From Stenotrophomonas maltophilia (GTDB lineage: Bacteria; Pseudomonadota; Gammaproteobacteria; Xanthomonadales; Xanthomonadaceae), in the NCBI GenBank assembly GCA_002386405.1, contig DGIP01000323.1, positions 1-7,256 on the forward strand: a stretch of 7,256 nt of DNA, read 5' to 3'. Below the pieces are notes generated by a model. The model did not search any database, was not told where the DNA came from, and saw only the letters and a list, made by a program, of their open reading frames with translations. Of this stretch, positions 1-5,331 are shown piece after piece (positions within the stretch are counted from its first letter, which is position 1; the number at the start of each line of letters is the position of its first letter). The translations under genes and the position numbers were made by a program.

Positions 1-251
1 CGCCGCGACAGCTGGGTGGACACATCGGCCAACCCGGCAAAGCCCGCCTGCGGGCCCATCGGTTCACCGGCCCGGCAGCGCCGGTCGCCCAGCGCCGCCG
101 CAGCGGCCACGGCGGCGGCAATCGCCCCGGCGGAGGTACCGCCGATGTTCTTGAAGCGGTATTCGCGCGCCAGCGACAGCACCGCATTGGGGTACACGAT
201 GCCGCTGGTGATGCCGCCCTTCATGACCAGATCGCAGTACTTGTCCGCCAT
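1..251 (-). CDS. Patatin-like phospholipase, N-terminal part (continues past left edge)
   Basis: This is the first 83 codons of a gene that leaves the window at position 1 without a stop. The start ATG is at 251-249, preceded by GAGGG (263-259) with a 7-base spacer. The protein opens with a patatin signature: a glycine-rich oxyanion-hole segment (K11-G12-G13 to G17, then V19-Y20-P21) followed by G38-T39-S40-A41-G42, which fits the GxSxG nucleophile elbow with Ser40 as the catalytic serine. An alanine-rich stretch follows (residues 43-54), as is usual for the helix after the elbow. Patatin-family proteins hydrolyse acyl esters of phospholipids with a Ser-Asp dyad; the Asp would lie beyond the edge. 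No signal peptide is visible, so a cytoplasmic protein is likely. It follows the lipocalin gene in the same direction after 73 bases and may belong to the same transcript or have its own promoter. The family call is firm; substrate and full length are unknown. Confidence 0.85.
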   Translation of the reverse strand, partial: MADKYCDLVMKGGITSGIVYPNAVLSLAREYRFKNIGGTSAGAIAAAVAAAAALGDRRCRAGEPMGPQAGFAGLADVSTQLSR

Positions 252-296
252 GTCGCCGCCCTCTGTCCGCCTTGGGGTGCAGTATCGCCCAAGGCC

Positions 297-313
297 TTCT
301 CAGGGCCTGAGAA
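297..313. repeat. Perfect 7-bp palindrome with 3-base loop between lipocalin and patatin genes
   Basis: Two exact 7-base arms (TTCTCAG and CTGAGAA) flank a 3-base loop, 12 bases past the lipocalin stop. On the minus strand an overlapping alternative hairpin pairs AGGCC with GGCCT. It is placed where a transcription terminator or an mRNA-end hairpin for the operon would be expected. It lacks a following run of T on either strand, so it is not a canonical Rho-independent terminator. It could also be an operator for the patatin-like gene. The inverted repeat is certain; its function is not. Confidence 0.45.
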
Positions 314-324
314 CCGCGCCGCAG

Positions 325-873
325 TTACGGTTTCGGGCGGTTGGTGGCGGCTGACTGGGGCACCCGGCGCACCTGCGACAGGTCGTACCCCAGCGCGGCA
401 ATCCGGGTCATGGCCGCCTGGTAGTCCTGGTCGGACATCTCCGGGGTGCGCGCCATCAGCCACATGTAGTCGCGCTTGCTGCGGCCGACAATGGTCTGCT
501 GGTAGTCATCGTCCAGATAGACGATCACGTATTCGGCCTTGATCGGCCACACGAACTGCATGCCCCACTCCGCGCCGTTGGTGCCTTCCTTGACCGTCCC
601 TATCGGGTGCATGGTTTTGATCGGGGCATCGAAGCTGCCCTTGCGATAGGTGAAGGTGGTCTGGATGCGGCCGTCCGGGCGCAGCGCATAGGATTCGACG
701 GCATCGAACGCCTCACGTTCGGGCCGGCTGGGAATATGGGCGATCACATACCAGTCGCCCATGAAGCGCGGAACATCCACGTGCGCGACCGGCGGAATGG
801 GACGGGTGTTGCCACCGCAGCCGCCCAGCAACATGCCGGCGGCGAGCAGGGGAAGTAGTGGGCGGAGCTTCAT
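325..873 (-). CDS. blc: Outer-membrane lipocalin lipoprotein (Blc family)
   Basis: This encodes a 182-residue lipoprotein. The ATG at 873-871 is chosen because GAGGA (885-881) sits 7 bases upstream and because the product then begins with a proper lipoprotein signal: K2, R4, a hydrophobic core (residues 5-16) and the lipobox L16-G17-G18-C19. Gly20 at +2 is not an inner-membrane retention signal, so outer-membrane sorting is expected. The mature part has the lipocalin first motif (G39-D40-W41-Y42) and a later conserved block around residues 130-143 (G130-R131, Y136-M137-W138, A141-R142), in the order seen in E. coli Blc. Length matches Blc. Blc-type lipocalins bind fatty acids and lysophospholipids in a beta-barrel pocket. 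The gene is last in the lipid-modification operon, 20 bases after the preceding stop, which suggests binding or trafficking of modified or damaged membrane lipids; that role is inferred. An in-frame extension upstream to 999 lies inside the preceding gene and lacks the signal peptide position, so it is not used. Confidence 0.93.
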   Translation of the reverse strand: MKLRPLLPLLAAGMLLGGCGGNTRPIPPVAHVDVPRFMGDWYVIAHIPSRPEREAFDAVESYALRPDGRIQTTFTYRKGSFDAPIKTMHPIGTVKEGTNGAEWGMQFVWPIKAEYVIVYLDDDYQQTIVGRSKRDYMWLMARTPEMSDQDYQAAMTRIAALGYDLSQVRRVPQSAATNRPKP

Positions 874-880
874 GGCGTTG

Positions 881-885
881 TCCTC
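881..885 (-). promoter_or_regulatory. Ribosome binding site of the lipocalin gene
   Basis: GAGGA on the minus strand, 7 bases before the ATG at 873 and inside the 20-base gap after the preceding stop. It decides between this start and an in-frame extension running back into the upstream gene. Confidence 0.7.
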
Positions 886-893
886 ACGAGGGG

Positions 894-1967
894 TCAGGCG
901 CGATCGAACAGGTAGTGGGCCACCATCCACTGCTGGCCCTTCTGGTAGCCGAACAGCTCGGCGCAGGCCATCCAGAACATGCGCCAGCGCTGGAACCACA
1001 GCGCGGCGGCAGCCTCGCCGTAGCCTTCGCGCAGCACCTCCATCACCGCATCGCGGTGCTGGTCCTGCCGCTCCAGCCAGTGGTTGGCGGTGCGCTCGTA
1101 GTGGGTGCCATCCAGCAGCCAGCGCTGCTGCAGCTGCATGTACTGGGGGAAGTGCAGCAGGGTGTCGGCGGCCGGCATCAGCCCCCCGGTGAAGAAGTGC
1201 CGCCCCATCCAGTTGTCATCGCCCTCGGTCTCGAACGGGTACATCAGCGTGCGGTGCACGAAGATGTGCACGAACAGCTTGCCGTTCGGGCGCAGCCACT
1301 GGTGGATGCGCTGCAGCAGGCGGGCGTAGTTGCGCACGTGCTCGAACATCTCCACCGAGACGCAGCGGTCGAAACTGCCTGGTTCCAGGATCAGCTCGTT
1401 CACATCGCGGGTCAGCACCGTCACGTTGGTGAGGCCGCGCGCTTTGCATTGGCCCAGGATGTACTCGCGCTGGCTGTTGGAGTTGGACACCGCGGTGATG
1501 CGCGAGGCGGGATAGCGCTCGGCCATCCACAACGTCAGCGAGCCCCAGCCGCAGCCCAGCTCAAGGATGTCCTGGCCGTCGGCCAGCTCGGCGCGTTCGC
1601 CATACAGGGCCAGCATCGCCTCCTCGGCCTGATCGAGCGTTTCGGTGCCGGTGGGGTAGTAGCAGCTGCTGTACTTGAGCCGTGCACCCAGGCAATCCTG
1701 GAAGAAGGCGGCGGGCACTTCGTAGTGCTGGCGGTTGGCGGCATCCACGTGCAGCGCCAGCGGACTGCGCGACAGCGACACGATACGCGCGGAGAAGCGC
1801 TGCGCCTGCTCTTCCACGGTGCCGGCACTTTCCTCGCGCAGGCGCGCCTCGCACTGGCGGCGGATGCCCAGCCGCAGCAGCGCATCCGGCAGCAGGCCGC
1901 GTTCGGCCAGGCCGGTCAGGCCGGGCGCGTACTCGGGCAGCGGCAGCGATTCTCGGGCGACATTCAC
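894..1967 (-). CDS. SAM-dependent methyltransferase, coclaurine N-methyltransferase-like (CFA synthase superfamily)
   Basis: This encodes 357 residues. The start is a GTG at 1967-1965, overlapping the preceding TGA by 4 bases (GTGA) and preceded by a strong AAGGAG with an 8-base spacer; the nearby ATG at 1963 is out of frame. The N-terminal ~90 residues are helical and charged. The class I methyltransferase core has motif I E136-L-G-C-G-W-G-S143 for SAM binding, followed by T158-A-V-S161. The motif S204-V-E-M-F-E-H210 aligns by eye with the active-site Glu/Glu/His of plant coclaurine N-methyltransferase. The downstream blocks F232-V-H-I-F-V-H238, the F258-F-T-G-G block and the R299-Q-D motif region also follow that plant family closely, and length is similar. 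Plant members methylate alkaloid amines. The bacterial substrate is unknown, but an operon of lipid genes favours an unsaturated acyl chain or a lipid-derived amine. It is the second methyltransferase in the operon and differs from the one at 3311-4567. Family call is firm, substrate open. Confidence 0.9.
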   Translation of the reverse strand: MNVARESLPLPEYAPGLTGLAERGLLPDALLRLGIRRQCEARLREESAGTVEEQAQRFSARIVSLSRSPLALHVDAANRQHYEVPAAFFQDCLGARLKYSSCYYPTGTETLDQAEEAMLALYGERAELADGQDILELGCGWGSLTLWMAERYPASRITAVSNSNSQREYILGQCKARGLTNVTVLTRDVNELILEPGSFDRCVSVEMFEHVRNYARLLQRIHQWLRPNGKLFVHIFVHRTLMYPFETEGDDNWMGRHFFTGGLMPAADTLLHFPQYMQLQQRWLLDGTHYERTANHWLERQDQHRDAVMEVLREGYGEAAAALWFQRWRMFWMACAELFGYQKGQQWMVAHYLFDRA

Positions 1968-2758
1968 GGTGAAGACTCCTTGCGGGGCGAAGCAATGCGG
2001 GAGGGGAACCACGGAAACAGCATCGGCGTGCTGCGCTGGTAGTCGCGGTAGTCCTCGCCGCGGGTGCGCAGCGCCTGCGCTTCGGTGAACGGAATGCCGC
2101 TCACCCAGCGCAGGAACACGTACATCACCACGGGTCCGGACCAGGCCAGCCACCACAGCGGCGAGTGCACGGCCAGCAGCACGTAGGTGAACCAGTGCAG
2201 CCATTCGAAAAAGTAGTTGGGGTGGCGCGAGTAGCGCCACAGACCGCTGCGGCAGGTCCTGCCCTTGTTGGCCGGGTCGGCGCGGAAGCGGGCCAGCTGG
2301 CGGTCGGCCAGCGATTCGCCGCCCACGCTGAGCAGCCACATCGCGACGGCGGCGATGATCCAGCCGACCGGCAGCGCCGCGCTCTGCGACACCGCCACGA
2401 ACGGCAGTGCGAACAGCACGATCAGCACTGCCTGGAACTGGAAGAAGCCGAAGATCTTGCCCTGGTGGCCGTTCCAGTGCCGGCGCAGGTGCTGGTAACG
2501 GCCATCCTCGTCTTCGCTGCGCACGCGCTTCCACAGGTGCAGGGCCAGCCGTGATCCCCACAGCCCGCCCAGCACGGCCAGCGCGATGCGCGGCGCGGTT
2601 GCGCCATCACCCAGCCACGCCAGCAGCAGCGCCGAAGCGCCCACGCCCTTTGCCCAAAGCACATCGACCACGCCGATGTTCTGGTGACGGCGTTGCCACC
2701 ACCAGCCCCAGCACATGATCAGTGCGGCATACAGCCAGACCCCTCCGAGATGCATCAT
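1964..2758 (-). CDS. DUF1295 membrane protein, steroid 5-alpha-reductase-like
   Basis: This encodes 264 residues of a polytopic inner-membrane protein. Two adjacent ATG codons are possible (2758 and 2755). The first is preferred because it overlaps the preceding stop as ATGA and has TGGAG 7 bases upstream. Hydrophobic segments lie at about 6-20, 38-50, 56-70, 104-125, 130-145, 186-201 and 207-219. The C-terminal half carries the family hallmark: a basic stretch K165-G-R then S171-G-L-W, followed by S177-R178-H179-P180-N181-Y182-F183-F184-E185. This resembles the cofactor-binding region of steroid 5-alpha-reductases and isoprenylcysteine methyltransferases. The end (residues 222-240) has the usual I-P-x-x-E plus R-G-x-x-Y-R-x-Y pattern. 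Relatives reduce double bonds with NADPH, so a reduction step on a lipid intermediate is a reasonable inference; DUF1295 proteins themselves are little characterised as far as I know. It overlaps both neighbours by 4 bases, which implies co-translation. Confidence 0.9.
   Translation of the reverse strand: MMHLGGVWLYAALIMCWGWWWQRRHQNIGVVDVLWAKGVGASALLLAWLGDGATAPRIALAVLGGLWGSRLALHLWKRVRSEDEDGRYQHLRRHWNGHQGKIFGFFQFQAVLIVLFALPFVAVSQSAALPVGWIIAAVAMWLLSVGGESLADRQLARFRADPANKGRTCRSGLWRYSRHPNYFFEWLHWFTYVLLAVHSPLWWLAWSGPVVMYVFLRWVSGIPFTEAQALRTRGEDYRDYQRSTPMLFPWFPSRIASPRKESSP
1976..1981 (-). promoter_or_regulatory. Strong ribosome binding site supporting a GTG start
   Basis: AAGGAG on the minus strand, 8 bases before GTG 1967. 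It lies within the last codons of the DUF1295 gene. It is the clearest Shine-Dalgarno sequence in the window and is the reason the non-ATG start is preferred for the downstream methyltransferase. Confidence 0.75.
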
Positions 2759-3309
2759 GCGTGCGCTCCATTGGTGTTCGTCGCCACAGGCGCCGTGCCC
2801 CGCTGCCAGTGGCGTGCGCAGGTGGCCAGCAGCGGCAGCGCGATCGCCCAGCCCAACGCCAGCACCGCCACGCCCTGCCAGGACGGCGCAGGAAACTGCA
2901 CCGCTGCCCAGCCGCGCGCGGCCGAGATATACGCCATCGGTGCGATCAGGCCGAGGAGCGCGGCCAGCCAGAGGCGCCGTTGAAGGACCCTCAGCGAGAC
3001 GGTAAGGGTCATCGCGAATGCGGCCCACAGCGCCAGGATCCAGACCGGTGCCAGCCAGCGGGCGGGCCACGCAGCGCCGTACACCACCTGCTCTGATCCC
3101 CCCGCCACGCCATCCACGACCAGCCCGCACAGCACCGCCACGACCAGTAGTTTCAGCTCCACCATCGGCTGCGCGGACAGCATCAGCTGGCTCGCCACGT
3201 AGATAGCAGCGGCCAGCAACGCCGGCCAGCGCAGCCCCTGCCCCGCGCCGACCACCGCGCACAGCCAGACCAGCTGGTTGCCGATGACGTTGGCCCAGAA
3301 GTGGCGCAT
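2755..3309 (-). CDS. DUF2878 family integral membrane protein
   Basis: This encodes 184 residues, most of them hydrophobic. The ATG at 3309-3307 begins 1 base after the stop of the preceding gene; a GAGGG 11 bases upstream is a rather distant ribosome binding site, so re-initiation after the upstream gene probably matters. Hydrophobic segments lie at about 10-22, 28-45, 52-69, 87-107, 113-130 and 146-164, suggesting five or six membrane helices. The N-terminal N11-Q-L-V-W region, D66-G in the third segment, and the P88-x-W90-I-L-A-L-W95 to F98-A-M-T-L-T block match what I recall of DUF2878. The C-terminus is short and polar. No catalytic motif is evident. In other proteobacteria this family is found beside DUF1365, CFA-family and COG2907 genes, which fits here. 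A membrane scaffold, transporter or lipid-handling subunit are all possible; the function is unknown. Confidence 0.82.
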   Translation of the reverse strand: MRHFWANVIGNQLVWLCAVVGAGQGLRWPALLAAAIYVASQLMLSAQPMVELKLLVVAVLCGLVVDGVAGGSEQVVYGAAWPARWLAPVWILALWAAFAMTLTVSLRVLQRRLWLAALLGLIAPMAYISAARGWAAVQFPAPSWQGVAVLALGWAIALPLLATCARHWQRGTAPVATNTNGAHA

Positions 3310-3310
3310 G

Positions 3311-4567
3311 TCAGTGGGTGCCCTCTATCGGTGCCGGCCGGTAGCCGGGGCGCGCCAGCAGCAGCTGCGATACACCGATGGAGCGTTCCAGGAAGCCGCC
3401 CTCGCAGTAGGCCAGGTAGAACTCCCACAGGCGGATGAAGCGCTCATCGAAGCCCTGCGTGCGCACCGCCGGCAGCTGGGACAGGAAGCGAAGGCGCCAG
3501 GCACGCAGGGTGAGCGCGTAGGACTGGCCGAAATCATGCTGGCCGATCAGCTGCAGGTCGCTGCTGCGGGTCTTGGCCGCCATGATGGCGTGCAGCGAAG
3601 GAATGAAGCTGCCGGGAAACACGAAGCGCTTGATGTAGTCCACGCTGCGCCGCGCCTGCTCGTAGCGTTCGTCTTCGATGGTGATGGCCTGCAGCAGCGC
3701 CAGGCCTTCCGGCTTCAGCAGCCGGGTAAGCGTGGTCATGTAGGTGTCCAGGTACTGCGCACCGATCGCCTCGATCATCTCGATGGAGACCAGCTTGTCG
3801 TAGTGGCCTTCCAGGTCGCGGTAATCCTTCAGCAGCACCGTCACCTTGTCCTGCAGCCCCGCGCTGGCCACCCGCTCGGTGGCCAGCGCGTACTGCTCCC
3901 TGGAGATGGTGGTGGTGGTGACGTGGCAGCCGTGGTGAAGCGCGGCATACACCGCGAAGCCCCCCCAGCCGGTACCGATCTCGACCACGCGGTCGCCCGC
4001 CTTGAGCTGCAGCTGCTCGCAGATGCGCGCCAGCTTTCGCTGCGAGGCCACTTCGAGCGTGTCGCCCGGTTCGGCGTACAGCGCCGACGAATACATCAGG
4101 TCGCGGGACAGGAACAGCGAGAAGAACGCATTGCCCAGGTCGTAATGCGCGGCGATGTTGCGGCGGCTGCCTTCGCGGGTGTTGCGGCGCAGCCGGTTCC
4201 AGCCCTGCAGCAGCCAGCCGCCCAGCCGCGCCGGGCCGCGCTCCATGCCATCGAGCAACGCGCGGTTGCGCACCAGCAGCTGCACCAGCCCCACCAGGTT
4301 GTCGCAGCGCCACTCGCCGCGGATGTAGGCCTCACCGGCACCCACGCTGCCCTGCGCGCCAACGGCGCGGTAGAAGGCCGGGTTGTCGACCCACACCGTC
4401 ACCTGCAGCGGTGCGTCGGCATCGCCAAGGGAGACATCGCCCAGTGCATCACGCAGCTGCAGCCGGCCGCCCTGCAGCGGGGCCAGCTGGGCCAGCAGGC
4501 GGCGGCGCAGGAACGCTTCCAGCGTGCTGGGCACGGGCAGGGCAAGCGGTCGGGTCATGTCGTTCAT
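3311..4567 (-). CDS. CFA-synthase-family methyltransferase with altered bicarbonate site
   Basis: This encodes 418 residues, the usual length for the family. ATG 4567 overlaps the preceding stop by 4 bases (ATGA); a second in-frame ATG at 4558 is less likely. An N-terminal helical region (about 15-130) precedes the methyltransferase core, which starts near N137-I-A-A-H141-Y142-D143-L-G-N. SAM-binding motif I is E196-I-G-T-G-W-G-G203. Other family blocks are T219-T-I-S222-x-E-Q, the L246-x-K-D-Y-R250-D-L block and F316-V-F-P-G319. Compared by eye with E. coli Cfa, the bicarbonate-ligand positions read Ser161 (Cys139 in E. coli), Glu266 (Glu239), Gln293 (His266) and Tyr350 (Tyr317), and the Glu is followed by Ala267, not His. 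E263 and E266 flank a S-I-E-M-I-E-A motif that I associate with the UfaA-like branch. Cfa enzymes transfer methylene from SAM to cis double bonds of phospholipid acyl chains at the inner membrane face. The changes make a methyl-branched or methylene product plausible. Family certain, product inferred. Confidence 0.93.
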   Translation of the reverse strand: MNDMTRPLALPVPSTLEAFLRRRLLAQLAPLQGGRLQLRDALGDVSLGDADAPLQVTVWVDNPAFYRAVGAQGSVGAGEAYIRGEWRCDNLVGLVQLLVRNRALLDGMERGPARLGGWLLQGWNRLRRNTREGSRRNIAAHYDLGNAFFSLFLSRDLMYSSALYAEPGDTLEVASQRKLARICEQLQLKAGDRVVEIGTGWGGFAVYAALHHGCHVTTTTISREQYALATERVASAGLQDKVTVLLKDYRDLEGHYDKLVSIEMIEAIGAQYLDTYMTTLTRLLKPEGLALLQAITIEDERYEQARRSVDYIKRFVFPGSFIPSLHAIMAAKTRSSDLQLIGQHDFGQSYALTLRAWRLRFLSQLPAVRTQGFDERFIRLWEFYLAYCEGGFLERSIGVSQLLLARPGYRPAPIEGTH

Positions 4568-5331
4568 GGGTGCTTTCCAGCAATGGAAGGGTGGTCGTGG
4601 ACGGGCGTGCGCTTGAGCCACAGCCGCAGCGCCTGCCAATGGATGGCGGCCACCACCTGCACCGTCATCAGCGGGTGGCGCAGCAGCACGCGGGCCAGGC
4701 CGGGGCCGGTGAGGGGATGGCGCTGCAGGGCCAGGTCGGCATCGAACTGGCGCGCGCCGTTGCGCCACACCTGCATGTGCACGTGCAGGTCATCGCCCGG
4801 CGCGGTGAAGCGCCAGCGGTATTCGCAGTCCATCGGCAGGAACGGGGACACGTGGAACTGCTTGTCGAAGGTCCAGGCCAGCGCGCGGCCGCGCGCGTCG
4901 GCCTGCGCCACCGGCAACACGTAGGCATGGCGCTCCTGCCACGGCGTGTTGGTGATCTCGGCCACGATGCACTCCAGCGTGGCGCCATCGGCGGCGTAGC
5001 AGTAGTAGAAGCTGACCGGGTTGAAGATGTGCCCGGCATGGCGCAGGTGGGCGAGCATGCGTACCGGGCCGGGAGGTGCATGGCCCAGCGCCTGTGTGAT
5101 GCGTTCGCGCACCGCATCGGCCAGCGGTTGGTCCGGTGCGCCCAGGTAATCGCTGCGACGGAACTCGGCCAGGTTGCGGCGGTTCACCGACCAGAACCAG
5201 CGCCCCTCAAACAGGTGGTCCAGCTCATCCAGGTCGATCAGCAGCTGCGCGATGGGGTAGTCGAACGCGTGCGGCTGCGGCGCATGCCGGCGGTGCTGCA
5301 TCCTGCCGCGATAGATCGCACTGACCGTCAT
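4564..5331 (-). CDS. DUF1365 family protein
   Basis: This encodes 255 residues with no signal peptide and no clear membrane helix. ATG 5331 overlaps the preceding stop by 4 bases (ATGA); only a weak AGGG precedes it, so coupling to the upstream gene is expected. The full set of DUF1365 (COG3496) blocks can be read: Y7-R-G-R10 with R14-R15-H16 and H21-x-F23-x-Y25-P26 near the start, D33-L-D-E-L37, then F103-N-P-V-S-F-Y-Y110, E125-I-T-N-T-P-W131 with R134-H135, K157-x-F159-H160-V-S-P163-F-x-P166-M, and near the C-terminus H219-P-L-M222 and H231-W-Q. The many invariant His, Trp, Arg and Tyr residues suggest an enzyme, but the reaction is not established to my knowledge. It is typically encoded between COG2907 flavoproteins and CFA-family methyltransferases, exactly as here, so it probably acts in the same acyl-chain modification. 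Confidence 0.93.
   Translation of the reverse strand: MTVSAIYRGRMQHRRHAPQPHAFDYPIAQLLIDLDELDHLFEGRWFWSVNRRNLAEFRRSDYLGAPDQPLADAVRERITQALGHAPPGPVRMLAHLRHAGHIFNPVSFYYCYAADGATLECIVAEITNTPWQERHAYVLPVAQADARGRALAWTFDKQFHVSPFLPMDCEYRWRFTAPGDDLHVHMQVWRNGARQFDADLALQRHPLTGPGLARVLLRHPLMTVQVVAAIHWQALRLWLKRTPVHDHPSIAGKHP

Noticed and set aside
270..290. Possible -10 box (GATACT, minus strand) for the patatin-like gene
   Set aside because: No acceptable -35 hexamer lies 16-18 bases upstream, and a single hexamer match in a GC-rich genome is weak evidence.
858..2042. Long plus-strand open frame opposite the second methyltransferase
   Set aside because: It is antisense to a gene with clear methyltransferase motifs. 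Its translation is rich in His, Gln, Ala and Arg with no recognisable domain, as expected for the mirror frame of GC-rich codons.
1968..2561. In-frame N-terminal extension of the second methyltransferase
   Set aside because: The frame stays open back to 2561 but runs through the DUF1295 gene with an Arg/Ala-rich translation. The GTG with AAGGAG and normal family length support the start at 1967.
2759..3262. In-frame N-terminal extension of the DUF1295 protein
   Set aside because: It would overlap nearly all of the DUF2878 gene and adds glycine/arginine-rich sequence unlike a membrane protein. The ATG at 2758 gives the usual family length.
3908..3922. Short GGT/GTG-rich repeat
   Set aside because: It encodes a run of threonines in the SAM-binding domain (residues 217-220) and is explained by coding.
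4568..4768. In-frame N-terminal extension of the CFA-family methyltransferase
   Set aside because: The extra residues are Pro/Arg/Ala-rich shadow of DUF1365. The overlap start at 4567 gives the expected length of about 420 residues.
3278..4924. 548-codon plus-strand open frame opposite the CFA-family and DUF1365 genes
   Set aside because: The length comes from third-position GC bias in the real genes on the other strand. The product is low-complexity, lacks motifs and crosses two real gene boundaries.
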